64,000 nt of DNA. Origin: Catenaria anguillulae PL171 (Eukaryota > Blastocladiomycota > Blastocladiomycetes > Blastocladiales > Catenariaceae). Location of the stretch: the NCBI GenBank assembly GCA_002102555.1, contig MCFL01000058.1:1-64000 (forward strand). The letters are read 5' to 3'. Numbering within the stretch: position 1 is the first letter of the stretch; each line of letters starts with the position of its first letter. The translations under genes and the position numbers were made by a program. The notes beneath the pieces are model-generated. The model ran no database searches, was not told the origin of the DNA, and saw only the letters and a program-made list of their open reading frames with translations. Of this stretch, positions 23,937-35,028 are shown piece after piece.

Positions 23937-24502
23937 GATGGCGGTTGGCGGCCAGCGATGAATACGCAGATCTGTTTTTGCGTGCAGGGATGCAGGGAGC
24001 CCCGCCGAGGTTGGTCAACCTTGAACTTGGTTGGGGGATCAAACAATCGAAGGGCCGCCACGGCTGGAAATAGCAACGAACGGCGAACTTGGATCGGGCG
24101 AGTCGTCGCAAGCTGGTATTGGCTTGCGCGCAGTATGTACGCTCAAGGCGACGGACAACGATGGCCGGTGGACTGACTTGAAGGATGGTGTGAGAAACCG
24201 GCGGCCGTCCTTGTGCCCTGGACTGATGGACGATGGATCACGGAGGATGGGGCGGTCACTGCTGTTGTGGAAAGTGTGCCGAGGTTGGAGTCACAAATGC
24301 GGCCAGTCTATTGCCGGTATTGAGAGTCGTATCCATATAGCTCTTTATAACTGATTTCAACGGAGCCACACAGCTCGGGAAACGCAGGCAGTCATGCCAC
24401 CGTTTTAGCCAAGAAGGACGTGGACGCAAGCCGGCCAAGTCCGGGTCCTGTAATGACGAGACACAAATGACACAATGGTAAAAACACACAAACACACACG
24501 CA
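23937..24502. other. Intergenic region upstream of OPA3-like A
   Basis: Promoter of OPA3-like A and 3' flank of the transporter-like gene. No separate gene recognised. Confidence 0.4.
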
Positions 24503-26061
24503 TCACCTCGGCAACACCCCTCCTCCGCCGCCCATCGACTCGTCCACATCTTCGCTTGCCGCGGCCGCATACCCTTGCTGCGGCAGTTGCTGCCCTCCAG
24601 ATCGGTTGCTCCACCCACACTTCTCCGCCCGCCGCCTGCCCCAACGCCCGCCGTGGACTTTGTCACCAACCGAATCGCAAGTGCAAATGCAACCACGCCA
24701 ATCAGCCCATACCACGCCATGTCAATGCCCTGGATTTGCCAGTAAAACACGAGAAAGATGACATGCACGATTTGCAGCAACAGCGCAAGCGCAAACGAGG
24801 AAATGTGTTGCAGTAGAAATGTGCTGGACAGAAGCAGCAGCGTTGCGAGCAGGCCAGTGCGCACGCTGGAGGCGAACCAGGGGCCGGACGGCAGAGAGTG
24901 GTCAAAGAGGACGTAGATGATGAATGCCGAGATTGCTGCGGGCTGCCAAAGGAAAAACAGGACAAGCACAGTGAGTAGATGTACAACTGCAATCTCAAGG
25001 GACAGGAGAAAGAGCAGAATAGCACGTACGGGCGACACATAATTGGCCAAGACCCAAGGGTCCGTCTCATTTTCCATAAAGTATCGCTCCATCCAGACCA
25101 TGGCATACGCCCGCAGCGCTACCGCCAGCACCCCACCCGCCAAGAGGCCACCGCTAGTCAACCCTGCCCTGGTGGGATCATCGGCCGAGAGGGCAAGGGC
25201 AAACAAAAACATGCCCAAGCACGTCCCAACCAGCCCAACCATGAGCCTCTCACTCACATTGGCCGTCACCTGTACTGCGCGCGTCGAAAACCGTTTGACC
25301 ATCACCAGCACCAGTACGGGCAACACCGACTTGAGTGGAACCAGCGCCACGGGGCCAACCTGTCGCAGGGCAATCAACTCGATCCACCCAGCCGTAGCCC
25401 ATGCCCCACCGACAACGGCGTACCGCTGTGCATGTGTTGCCACGAGGCAGTCACCATATCGTCCTTTGGGTTTGGGATCCACAGCTGCTTGATTAGAATG
25501 ACGAGCATGGGCATGACCATGTTGACGAGCGATTGAAACCCGGGCGAAATGTCGACGAGTGATCCCGTGGGCGGTTTGCGGCCCGCGAGTACAAGAACAG
25601 GATGGTGGCGCAAAAGTAGACAATGCTTGGGATGGGACGCGGGCGCAATGCGAAAAACGGGCGGCGTCGCGCTCCAGGAGGCACGTGCCAGTCGCTGAGA
25701 ATGTCAGTGGTCCAGGCATTGTCGGTCTCGTCGTCGTCGCCGTCGGAATCGCTCGCCTCAGGGTCCGTGTCGGTGGCGCGGATGATTGTGTCGCCGCCGC
25801 TGGCGCCAGGCGAGATTGGCTGTCTTGAGGGCGAGGTGGTGCGAGGTCGGGCAGAGACGATGGGTCGGGAAATGGTGAGGCGGTTGCGGAGCGCATGAGA
25901 GACGGAGACGCGGTGCCACTTGAGGAGCCGCCATCGCCACCGTGACCGCCGCCGCCGCTAGTTAGGCCATAGGCAGGGAGCGGCGGCAGACCCGCGAGAC
26001 CATGGTGAAGCGCCGGAGCGGTGGTGGACCGGCCGTCGGGTCCAAGCGTGGGTGATTTCAT
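24503..26061 (-). CDS. Multi-pass membrane protein, nucleotide-sugar-transporter-like
   Basis: About ten hydrophobic segments follow a 110-residue Gly/Ser/Pro-rich cytosolic N-terminus. Blocks include VYFCATILFLYS, FQSLVNMVMPMLVILIKQLW, WIELIALRQVGPVALVPLKS, VLPVLVLVMVKRF, LVGTCLGMFLFALALS, GGVLAVALRAYAMVWMERYF and FLVFYWQIQGIDMAWYGLIG. The PLKSVLPVLVLV helix and the later ERYF segment resemble SLC35 / drug-metabolite transporters of the Golgi or ER, but I cannot name a substrate. Three or four single-base breaks divide the gene (near 25790, 25590, 25470 and 24640). The most plausible C-terminus is the frame ending QQGYAAAASEDVDESMGG... at 24503. ATG 26061 gives MKSPTLGPDG; an upstream in-frame ATG at 26088 is also possible. 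Family call is tentative. Confidence 0.6.
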
Positions 26062-26602
26062 TGTGTGTTTTGTGTGTTGTGCATGCATTCAAATCAAGAT
26101 TCATGCAGTGCATTCAATGCCCGCCACTTTGAAATTGAAGAGAGGACACAAGATTGATCGAGATGCAAATGAACGACACAACACAACACCTGCAGTGTTG
26201 ATCTGTTGATCAATTGCACAATGGTTTGTCTCACACCTTAGCCAACCGCCCTGGCAGCACTTGCGAGGCTCACTGACCATGCATGTACACATCATTCATG
26301 CTGGGCAACAGCCACCGCCGACGCTGACTCTCGCTGAGTGTCCAATCTCACCTGCCGTTACCCATGTCACAACTCGATGCCCATTCCGTCCTACTCGCGT
26401 GCATGACGATTCGTCGCATTTGCGCGCCAGCTTGCGCCAGTGGTATTCTTTATTAATCTTGCAAGTAAGCACAGGAACGTCCGCACTGATCCGTTACACA
26501 TGTTAGGATGCCCAGCCAGTGGATTGTTGGCTCTATGTATGTATCCAGCTCGGAAATCACATGAATTCTGGCCACTGCAATACGCACAATTCCGGAACCC
26601 GT
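26062..26602. other. Intergenic region
   Basis: Promoter of the transporter-like gene and 3' flank of the Cys-rich membrane protein (both minus). No gene recognised. Confidence 0.4.
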
Positions 26603-28054
26603 TCATGGCACATAACGCGGTAACGGCTCATCCAAATCCGGATCAACCGGCCGCTGTGCTCGGCTGGCCGTCGGAACAATGCCAGTGCTGCGTGGCGGGG
26701 CGGAAACAGGGGCACGTTGCGCAAGCTCGATGGCACGCTGGTTCCCACTTTGAGACGTTGGTCCTCTCACTTCGGTTGCATACAAGGGTCGAGGCTCGGT
26801 CTGTAGCGGCTGGGCTTTCGTTCCACGACCAGAACGTCCAACAAGCAGCAGCACAAGGAACCCAATTCCAAACGCTGTGGCAAGGGCAAAAATGGGCACG
26901 AAGAGTGAGTCAGAATCATTCGAGGAAGATCCGCGCCCGGGCGGCGGCAGCCATGTGGTCGCCATTGGCGGTGCCGACCCGCCGCTGTTGAAGTTGACGG
27001 CGAGGTTGCGTATCGCCGTCACAGTGGGGACACACGTGCGTGTCGAAGTGCCCCAGGATCCCGTGCTGCCCTGACACCGCCAAACTGACACTCGGAGGTC
27101 TCTTGACACTTGTCGCCTGCTCGCTTGGCGGGAACCAAGAGCTTGTTCTCGCTACAAGTTGTGAGGGCCATGAGATTTGAAGAAAGCGATGCGCGCGAGC
27201 TGCTGGCCCTGAGCTCCGAAGGCATGGCTTGGAAATGGCGGACGGGCGGGAGCGACTCGACACCTTCGACAACACGCGGCCAAGTCGATCCTTGCGGAAG
27301 CGCACGAGAGAGAATGACAGATCGTGGCATGGGCTCAATTTGCGGGATACCGATGGATCCTCGAAATGAGCCATCTGAGTTGACCTGTGCCGGGTCGCAG
27401 GGGATACCGAAAGGAGGGAATGGGGCACAGATGCCGAGCTTGAGGGAATCCGCTGTTGTGGTTGGGTTCACGGTTGCATTGCCCCCAGGAGCCCGACGGG
27501 AGGCAAGATGATCTTGGTGGAGCTGGCGAAGGGAGCTGGGAACATCGACGGTAGTTGCGGGAGCGTCATGTTGCGAAGGACTGGCGCATCGAGTGAGATG
27601 CACAGAGAGCCGTATGCAGCCCAATACTCGGTTGTACAGTGTGCCAGTGTACGGTCATGCAAGCGGGTAGCTGTGGGAAACACGGGACAGTTACACGATA
27701 GAGATTCGAAAGCGGCCATTGAAATTTCGTACCAGCAGCAATTGCATCTCGGGAATCATACAGCCACGCAGAGTCACTGTCGACGTGCTCCACCTTGGAT
27801 GCCTCATGATCCAATTCGACCTGCAGAAGGCTGCATTTGCTTGTCTGGCACTGCTGGAAGCGAGCGCGCGCATCTGCGGTTGGTGCAAGCGGGCAAGCGA
27901 CATTTTGGCGGGCATTGTCGGCAGGCGAGCTTGGCACGAATGAGCATGCGGCAAAGACTGGGGTATCGAGGTCGGCAGCTAGGCCCGGGAAGATGCCGCG
28001 AGCAGGTTTCCCGTCGGGCAAAAGCAGGCGCACAGTGGCAGCAGAATCGGTCAT
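26603..28054 (-). CDS. Cys-rich single-pass membrane protein, unknown
   Basis: A probable cell-surface protein. Its extracellular part has spaced cysteines (QQCQTSKCSLLQ, HCTTEYWAAYGSLC, LGICAPFPPFGIPC, GDKCQETSECQFGG, STRTC). A transmembrane helix follows (FVPIFALATAFGIGFLVLLL), then a stop-transfer basic patch (GRSGRGTK) and a 70-residue cytosolic tail ending DLDEPLPRYVP, a PY-like motif. A clean intron (GTACGA to CCACAG, about 27663-27733) joins the first two recognised exons. One-base breaks lie near 27500 and 27090. The signal peptide is not visible at 28054, so the true N-terminus is probably in an upstream exon between 28100 and 28860; a GTAAGT donor near 28767 is a candidate. Layout (Cys-rich ectodomain, TM, short tail) is common among chytrid surface proteins, but no orthologue is claimed. 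Confidence 0.5.
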
Positions 28055-29511
28055 GACGAAGCTTGAGGCAGTTGGGGGTACATATCACACGGACGAAGCT
28101 TGTCGATCGGCCACCGGGGATCAGTGCTTGATTTATTTCACTGCCATGTCCCGACAGAGGTACGTGGGAGGAAGGAATGGAAGCTATGAAGGAGGAGAAG
28201 CTTGAGGGGTAGGAATAACGGCGTGGTCCATGATCTGCCGACTCGGAGTCAATGTGCATGGCATGCATGGTGCAGGGCGGCGTGGGCGAAGCATGTGTAG
28301 GTGGCGCCGCCAGGTTGTTGTTATGTGTTTCACTTGATCAAGGCTGATCACGTTGACATCGTGCCCACGACGTCTACGTTGGACATGCGCATGGAGCCAG
28401 CAGTCACCAAACCCTGCGCACTCCACCGCCATCCATGCCGAAGTCCGTAATACCTTCCACATCACCCGCACTTGCTGCGCGCACGGTCTTGGGCTGGCTT
28501 TTGCGCCTGGTCGGTTCGGTCCAGTCAGCGAACGAGTTCCCCTGCTAGTCCACCTGCAATACCACTGCTCTCTGCCTCGCCAAACCTTGATTCCCACTCT
28601 GACAAAACTTAGCCCGAGCTTGGCGATCATGTGGACACGCTGCAACCGCAGAAATCGCAGCTGGCCGACGTGACAACCGCTTGTCCAGTGTCCGAGCATG
28701 CAAACAGACGTGACCGCCTAGGCCTACGGAGACAAGGCTTTGGAGATTAAGAGGAGGCATTTGTGACTTACGGGGGATCGGAGCAGAATATGCGGCGGTG
28801 CTTGCCTGGAGGAAGGCGACTCCGGCCGGGACAGTTGAACCAGGCATGGCTGAAACTTGACGCGGGTTGTTGCTATTGCTCGTAGGCGTTTCATTCCGAC
28901 TCTTGTGAGCATGTCGAAAGGTGAGGAAAAGGAATGGTGAACGGACGATTCAACTCATTGCACCAACATGAGTTGAGGGACTGGGCAAAAGGAACGGCAA
29001 TGACCGGCTCCCATCCAACATGCGAACGTCGAAGCATCCAGCTTAGTCGGGGCCAAGTCAATAACCGAGTCGCCATCGTAGAAACTATCGTCCTCTTGAT
29101 CCTGCACACGGCACAACACTGCCGCTCAACATGCCCGACCTGTGGTTTAAACTGCCCAAGATCAATCGCAACTTGAACGACAGGAACCTCACGCTGTGCG
29201 CCTCATCCTCTTACTGCCGGCGACTGTGCCCGGACCTTGTCTTATGGCGAAGGTGGCGACCGTGTGATCCATTCTATCTTACCTCATCAACGCCAATGGT
29301 GGCGTAGGGAATCATGCGGCGAATACAGCACTGCTCCGAACGTGCACGTCGACTGGCGACTCATACAACGATTGTCGGCGCGCGCTCTGGGTGTCCCGAT
29401 GCATCACGAAGCTTGATCTTCGAACGTTAACTTCGTGTCACATCCAACTGGTTGAGAATGGAGGAGCTTTTTACCATTGAATTAAAGCAAGCAGGTACGA
29501 TCGGATTTGCC
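28055..29511. other. Interval upstream of the Cys-rich gene; possible missing 5' exon
   Basis: No confident gene. A minus-strand ATG at about 28847 (MPGSTVPAGVAFLQ...) followed by GTAAGT could be the signal-peptide exon of the Cys-rich membrane protein, but the peptide is weakly hydrophobic. The remainder holds only undistinguished short frames. Confidence 0.35.
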
Positions 29512-30038
29512 TCACGACATGCCCTCCTCAGCCTGCCTTCGCATGGCCGCAATCTCGGCGTGTACTCCCGCAGCTCGGCCTCCAACGCGCGAATCTCAAG
29601 TTCCCGGAGAGCAGCAGCCGATTCAGCTGCCACAATGCGCCGCGTTTTCATTTCCTCATTTTGCATTGCGTTTCGGCCTGCCGGTTGGACTCGAAGACTA
29701 GCAACCCGCAACCAGGAAAAATAGTGTCGCCTCGCTCAGGAATCTCGCACCAAGCTCCAGGGCACGAGCATCGGTGAGAATCGATGAGCGGTCGGGCTAT
29801 GTAGCACATGGATATCAATGCATTCACATATTCATTCTAAGAGGAAGATGGTGAGGCGGCGAACCTGGACATCAGGGAGATAGCGTTTCATGTTGCTCTC
29901 AAGGCCATGAACCCGTTTTGCGACAGCGATGGTGGACTGGGAAACGAAAGGGCGCGATTCGGCAAAGTTGACAATGCTTCTGGCGATCGGACGAGATATG
30001 GTAGCCATGAAGAGGTAGGCAACTTTGGCTCCCGACAT
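29512..30038 (-). CDS. OPA3-like mitochondrial protein, copy B
   Basis: Paralogue of the 23279-23936 gene. Exon 1 (29865-30038) is also exactly 58 codons, beginning MSGAKVAYLFMATISRPIAR and ending MKRYLPDVQ. Exon 2 begins at 29796 and carries ILTDARALELGARFLSEATL and FFLVAG, matching copy A at DARALE-GA-F--EATLFFLVAG. A one-base break follows VAGC (about 29700), then a coiled coil (AAALRELEIRALEAELR ... EIAAMRRQAEEGMS) to the stop at 29512; a second break near 29570 is needed. The tail is shorter than that of copy A. The intron is at the identical position with donor GTTCGC. Copies A and B lie in the same orientation about 6 kb apart, so this is a local duplication that has diverged to roughly half identity in exon 1. 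Confidence 0.75.
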
Positions 30039-30511
30039 GCTGAGGTGGTGGACGACGGACGAGGATAAGGAGCGGGTAGGTGGGAGGGAGAGAGGAAAGC
30101 GTATGAAGGCGCAATTCAGGGCAATAATGTCAGCAAGTGGGGCTATTGCCAAAGCTATAGAGTCTCTCTATGTGCTTTGTGAATGCGTGCCAGATGCCAG
30201 TTCTACTTGCGAACGATGCCGGTGACATGGTCAAACGCGTCCAAAAACCTGGGATTCGTTGACGGCGCCGACTTGTGTCCATGGGCTGGGGTCGTTGCCG
30301 AGCTCATTCCTGTCCGGGAAGGCGGCCGCTGCTGAGATTGTGTTCCTCGTGTCTGCATGCAGTCTGCCCTGGCCATATGGGTAGTGATGGGGGCTCGCAT
30401 GAAGGGATCGCCTGGTATATCGATACAAGCTCCGACCGTCGCGCCGGCTGATCGAATTGGCAGATTTGGCCGTGCGACTCGGAGTGCTCGTTATCAGGAT
30501 ACTGCGTCGAG
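30039..30511. other. Divergent intergenic region, OPA3-like B / F-box-like
   Basis: Shared upstream region of OPA3-like B (-) and the F-box-like gene (+). No other feature recognised. Confidence 0.4.
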
Positions 30512-32368
30512 ATGAGCGATGAATGCCGCCCTACCATCATGCCAGCCAATGCACCCAACGGAAACACTGACGAGACATTGCCCGCCCGGCTGTCGGAGTT
30601 GCGGTAGTTTCCGACGACCTCGAACTCGGCGCCCTTTCCCTGCTGCCCGCCGAAGTCCAGGCCTTGATCGTCGACCATTTACTTCACGATGATGCTGATG
30701 AGTCTGCTCGCGCCCGCCGCTCGCTCTGTGCCTTCATGTACACGTGCCGTTTGGCCTTCCAGCTCGCCGCCCCTCGGCTCTGGCTCAGCATTTGGTTTGC
30801 GTCCGCGTCGGCAGACTCGATCCCCGTCCTTCACCGCATGACGCAGTCCCTCTGGGTTCTCCGAGACACGGCGCCGCAGTATGCCATGTGGCTCCGGCAT
30901 CTGGACTTGCTCGCACTGGATGATCACGACGCAGATGACGATTCGGTTTCGAGGCCGTTGACTGTGCTTTTGGCGACCGTTAATGTCATTCGCCTGGCGA
31001 TTCCACGCACATCGAGCGCACTCGGGCCCGTGTGCCGGGGCAAGATAGCTGCCGGCGATCCGGTGGATTTGAAAACGAGCGCATCGGCACCAAAGCTGTT
31101 GCAAACCTCAAGGATCTCATCATTTACACACGCAATTCACACCGGTCACCTTCTTTCTCGGCGCTCACCTCTCTGCGCTCGCTGCCTCTCGGCGGGCCAA
31201 TTTGGCGTCCATTAACATCAATCTCGACGATGTGTCCAACCTGGCCGACTTGCACACGGGCCTTGCCCCACTCGCCCAGCGAGCACTAGCTGGCGAACTG
31301 TGCACGTCTCTGCCCAACCTATCAGCCATCCACGTTTCGGCCTCATCCACGGCGCTGCTGGCTCTGGGTACCATCATTTTGTCAGGCATGGCCGACCCAA
31401 CCGTCCTCGCTGAAGCTTCACTCTTCAAAACCCATTCGGGGCCATTCTCTGCCTCTACAACCCCACACACCAAAACCCTTGCACCGACCATCACCGATCT
31501 TGGGTACGCAATCGCCCACTTGCCCATCTCGCGACTCAAGCTCGGCGGCGTTCACCTCACGCACGCGATGGTGTCGCAATGGACGAGCACACAGCCATTG
31601 TGGTCGCAACTCGTGGATCTGACGCTGTTGCGCACCGAGATCGAAACGCAGCAAGTGTGGCAACTGCTTCTCCGCTTGCCTGCACATCGCCTCTCGGCAT
31701 TGACTCTGCACCGCGCCTATGTCCACGAAGTGGATTTGGCCACAAACAACGATGCCCCAGCGATGCTGCCCGAGCCAACCTCGCACTTACCCAACGAAGC
31801 ACCTGCTGTCGTCATCCACAACGCGCCGGCCGCGGCTGTCCCCGACATCCCTTGTCCCTTTTCCATTGCATTGCTGGACCTGCTCGGGTCTCCTGCCCTC
31901 GGCTCGCTTGCACGTTTTTCGCTCGAGGTGCCCAACCATGGCATGCCATCGGCCAGGGCACTTGCGGCCGTGTTGCGCGCAAACCAGGCGTCGCTTGCAG
32001 AAATCTCGCTCACTGTGCACGGGTCGGGTGGCACCGCCATGGATGTGTGGATCGAGAGCGTGCTTCGCGCTGTGCCGGTTTGTGTGCGGCAAGTGCGGGT
32101 GCATGCACCGGGCGCGTGGGTCGAGGTGATGAGGAAGGAAGAGGCCGACGAAATGGATCGGAGGGAACAGGAGCTCGAGGAAGAAGAGGAGGATCGGGAA
32201 AAGGATTGGGATCAAGGAATAGATGAGAGGCAAACCACGAGGTGTGTGTTGCGAGGCAGCGAGTTGGAGTTGGCAAGGGTCAGCGACGTGGTGGTGAGGA
32301 CATATGCGAGGATGGCGTATGCTGCGTTTATGGGACGGAGCGGTGGCTCAAGCATGGGATTGCATTGA
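30512..32368 (+). CDS. F-box-like / LRR-type protein
   Basis: The N-terminal block LGALSLLPAEVQALIVDHLL followed by CAFMYTCRLAFQLAAPRLW has the L-x-LP-x-E-hydrophobic pattern of an F-box, which recruits SKP1 in SCF ubiquitin ligases. The remainder consists of Leu-rich helices and strands reminiscent of irregular LRRs (NLKDLIIYT, ALTSLRSLPLGG, LPNLSAIHV, SRLKLGGVHLT, LVDLTLLRTE, RLSALTLHRAYV). An acidic coiled segment (EEADEMDRREQELEEEEEDR) precedes a conserved-looking C-terminus. Start ATG 30512 (MSDECRPT). Single-base breaks are needed near 30605, 31085 and 31198; the last two join LKDLIIYT... to ASININLDDVSNLADL. Substrate unknown. Neighbouring OPA3-like B is divergent and shares the 470 bp promoter. 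Confidence 0.6.
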
Positions 32369-32709
32369 ACCTAAGTTGTACACATCTGCATTAATAAATA
32401 CAGAACTGCACCTGCTCAATGTCATGTTCCCATTGAGGTGCACTTCACACTTCGAGTGACACCAGCACAAGTTGATAGCACACCAAACGACTGCATTTTT
32501 GATTTGAAGACATCCAAGGCACTCGGGAAAAGGGAACGGAGACAAGAAAAGACGGGGAGGATATACACAAATGATACAAAAAACTCTCACGCAACGACAT
32601 CAACAAGGACGGAAAGTCACTGCTGTGCTTGGAATACTTGGGGCGCTGCGACAATGCTTGGCGGCCTTGGGTTGGAGGAGCTTGGGAATTGGACCTCACG
32701 CGACTTACC
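32369..32709. other. Convergent intergenic region
   Basis: 3' flanks of the F-box-like gene (+) and the small heat-shock gene (-). TTAATAAATACAG near 32391 fits a polyadenylation signal for the F-box-like gene. Confidence 0.45.
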
Positions 32710-33213
32710 TTATTCAATGGTGATCTGCCTGCCGCCCTGCTCCTCCTTCTTGGGCACCTCAATGCACAGCACGCCGTGATCAAACTTGGCCTTGACAGCT
32801 TCGAGGTTGGCCGTGGGCGGCATGGCAATGGCGCGCCGGAACGAGCCCTGGAACCGTTCGCGGTAATGGTACGTGCCGCGCTCGTCCTTCTTTTCCGTCT
32901 CCTTGTGCGTCTCGCCCGAAATCAAGAGCATGTTGTCGCGGGCCTCGATCTTGACCGATTCCTTGGGAATGCCGGGCAAGTCGGCCTTGATTTCAATTGT
33001 CTTGTCGGTCTCCTTGAGGTCGACGCGCGGCGAAAACGATGTGAGCGCGCCAGACGTGGTCGGGTCGCTCGACGAACCAGTCAGGGCGAGCGGCGACGCG
33101 GCGCCGCCGTACACGTCGTTGACCATGCGGTCCATGGCGTTCATCATTTGGCGCATCGAGCGGTCGAAGCCGAAGAGTTCGGGGGCAATGCCAGTGGAGC
33201 GAAGGAGGCTCAT
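32710..33213 (-). CDS. Small heat-shock protein (Hsp20/alpha-crystallin)
   Basis: Single uninterrupted frame of 167 residues. The alpha-crystallin domain occupies about residues 55-160: FSPRVDLKETDKTIEIKADL, PGIPKESVKIEARDNMLLIS, GETHKE, YHYRERFQGSFRRAIAMP, and the A-x(n)-GVL motif as FDHGVLCIEVPK. The C-terminal RQITIE supplies the I-x-I oligomerisation motif. The N-terminus (FGFDRSMRQMMNAMDRMVND) is typical of cytosolic sHSPs. These ATP-independent chaperones hold unfolded clients as large oligomers. ATG 33213 is the only plausible start. Heat-shock-element-like arrays lie 260-440 bp upstream and a TATA-like TACAAATA 135 bp upstream. Confidence 0.93.
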   Translation of the reverse strand: MSLLRSTGIAPELFGFDRSMRQMMNAMDRMVNDVYGGAASPLALTGSSSDPTTSGALTSFSPRVDLKETDKTIEIKADLPGIPKESVKIEARDNMLLISGETHKETEKKDERGTYHYRERFQGSFRRAIAMPPTANLEAVKAKFDHGVLCIEVPKKEEQGGRQITIE

Positions 33214-33347
33214 GGTGGATGGATTGGTTTGAGTGGTGTTGGGGTTTGGGTGATTAGCTTGAATGTGTGTTGGAGCTATGGAGCTGGGGTTGATTTGGGT
33301 GATTGACGGCGGACGGACGGAGGGAGGTGATGTGGGGGATGGGCCGG

Positions 33348-33355
33348 TATTTGTA
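33348..33355 (-). promoter_or_regulatory. TATA-like element of the sHSP gene
   Basis: TACAAATA on the minus strand, about 135 bp before the sHSP ATG, in an otherwise G/C-rich promoter. Position suits a TATA box if the leader is about 100 nt. Confidence 0.4.
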
Positions 33356-33474
33356 CCTGGCAGTAACTTGGGTCATGTAAACACCTCGGTAGTTGGGCCC
33401 GAGTCGAGCGAGCGTGAGACACTCTCTTCGCTACAGGCGCATTAGACAAGGGTTGAGTTCACACAAACGCGATG

Positions 33475-33492
33475 TTCGATAACATTCTACAA
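33475..33492. promoter_or_regulatory. Heat-shock-element-like array 1
   Basis: TTC-GA-TAA-CA-TTC-TA-CAA: alternating 5-bp units of an HSF-binding site with two perfect TTC units exactly 10 bp apart and two one-mismatch GAA units. It lies 262 bp upstream of the sHSP start. Confidence 0.55.
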
Positions 33493-33572
33493 AGTGCGAC
33501 AAGCTGTAAAGGTGCGCCGTTGTCTGTGGTGAGGTGCCACTCGTGAGACATATGTGGAACAGAGGAACGAAG

Positions 33573-33590
33573 GAATGCGAGAGAAGCTTG
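33573..33590. promoter_or_regulatory. Heat-shock-element-like array 2
   Basis: GAA-TG-CGA-GA-GAA-GC-TTG: two perfect GAA units 10 bp apart plus a one-mismatch inverted unit. About 360 bp upstream of the sHSP start. Confidence 0.5.
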
Positions 33591-33635
33591 CCAGGTGGGC
33601 TCGCGCTTAAACCACCCTAAGTTGGCTCTGTGGGA

Positions 33636-33648
33636 TTCTAGGACATTC
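33636..33648. promoter_or_regulatory. Heat-shock-element-like array 3
   Basis: TTC-TA-GGA-CA-TTC: two perfect TTC units 10 bp apart with one-mismatch GAA between them. About 423 bp upstream of the sHSP start. Confidence 0.5.
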
Positions 33649-34037
33649 TACCGCACACCCAAGGTGCATATACAGCTCCAACAGTTTACATAAGTTTTTT
33701 TTTATTCCGCGCAACGATGGCCTTGGGTGGAGGTTCGAGCACATTCGCGATGGGACAGGGATGTGAAGCGCGTCGAACATGAACGAACACGAGATCTGGC
33801 CTTGACTGAAGGCCGTCGATCTGCCTCGAATGGACCATCAGACCACATCTTCACCTTTGTCAGCACTCTCACGGAGGGCTTTGGTTTGTATGGTGAGGAT
33901 CGCTCAACACGGAATGAAGCTTTGAGAGGTTAGCCAGTTATGTTTGGGTTCTCTGTAAAAAACGATCAACCAGGTGACAGGCATTCCCAAATTCGGCAAC
34001 ACTGCGACATAATTCTGACGAATACACTCTCTTTCCA

Positions 34038-35028
34038 TTAGGCAATCGCGACACCTCCACGGCCCGACGCCATTTGGAAGACGCGGATGGCCCACATGAT
34101 CCCCGTAACACATCCGAGAATGATGGCCAACACCAACGAGGCGCTGTTGAGCATGTCGACCGAGCTGTTCTTGACATAGATCCAGCACAGTGTCCAGCAC
34201 CCGACGCCTGTAATGATCGGGTCACCGGACCACAGTGTCACAAAAATTTCAATGACGCCGACGATAACCAAGGCGGCAATGGTCTCACCAATAAATTTGG
34301 GATCACGGGTAGTTGCGACGGCGAACGTGTTGACAAATGTCGCACCTGTGTAGTGACTTGGGTTAGTAACCACGTCAAGTCGAGCAGATGTGTGGCGAGA
34401 TTGCTTTACGTACCAATTAGCCATGCAGTGTACATGGAAAAGCCGACATGACCGCAGAAATAGTTGGCCCAAGATGGGTTTGGGTCATTTGTCTTCAGCC
34501 TGGTAGCATAGAGCCATACTGGTCGCGATGAGGGGCATGCTCTTGAGGGAAATGGTGAATCCAGAAACAAAACACGCACCGATAATAAACGACGGCATTG
34601 GTCGCCAAGATGCTCGCAATGAAGATGACACTCAAAGCGGGGATCCGAAACGCCCAAATGATAATCCAAGTACAGTTGCACACCGCGTTGAGTGGGAAGA
34701 TGTAACCAACGCCCTCATTGTACGTGACGTCGTTGTACGAACGAGGCAACAATTGGTAAATACCCCAGGCGGCCAGGAAGAAATAGATGGCGCCCCAGAT
34801 ACTAAACGCAGCTCCTTCAGGAACGATAAAGTTTGGGTACGAATCCGAGACTTGGCCAGTCGAGAGTCCGCTCAAAAGGGTCGAGCCGCCAATTCCATTG
34901 ATGATGAAGACAGCAAGCAGAGCAATTGCGTTGGCAACACGAATTGGTGGCGCGCCAAAGATGGTTGGGAGCCTCGCTTCGACCTCTTTGAGGTCGACAG
35001 TGTTCAAGGGTTCATACATGGCAGTCAT
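34038..35028 (-). CDS. TspO/MBR-like (tryptophan-rich) multi-pass membrane protein
   Basis: Seven or eight hydrophobic segments. The block YPNFIVPEGAAFSIWGAIYF, then FLAAWGIYQLLP, resembles the P-x-G-x-x-F-x-I-W-x-x-I-Y motif of TspO/MBR-related proteins found in bacteria, algae and fungi. These are larger relatives of the mitochondrial/ER TSPO porphyrin- and sterol-binding protein. Further helices: ANAIALLAVFIINGIGG, AVCNCTWIIIWAFRIPALSV, NYFCGHVGFSMYTAWLIG, IAALVIVGVIEIFVTLW and ASLVLAIILGCVTGIMWAIR. Intron 2 (about 34345-34413) is canonical, GTACGT with a TTACTAAC branch site and ACAG. Intron 1, after NAVVYYR, is less certain: the frame fits a very short (about 38 nt) GTGCGT...CAAG intron. 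Start ATG 35028 (MTAMYEPLN). Ligand unknown. Confidence 0.65.

Larger units (their letters stand above)
33214..34037. other. Promoter interval of sHSP
   Basis: Contains the three HSE-like arrays and the TATA-like site, then 3' flank of the TspO-like gene. A T9 run lies near 33693. No other gene recognised. Confidence 0.5.

Noticed and set aside
28545-28912. Signal-peptide exon of the Cys-rich membrane protein
   Set aside because: The GTAAGT donor is good but the peptide is not clearly hydrophobic and the frame across to the next exon could not be verified.
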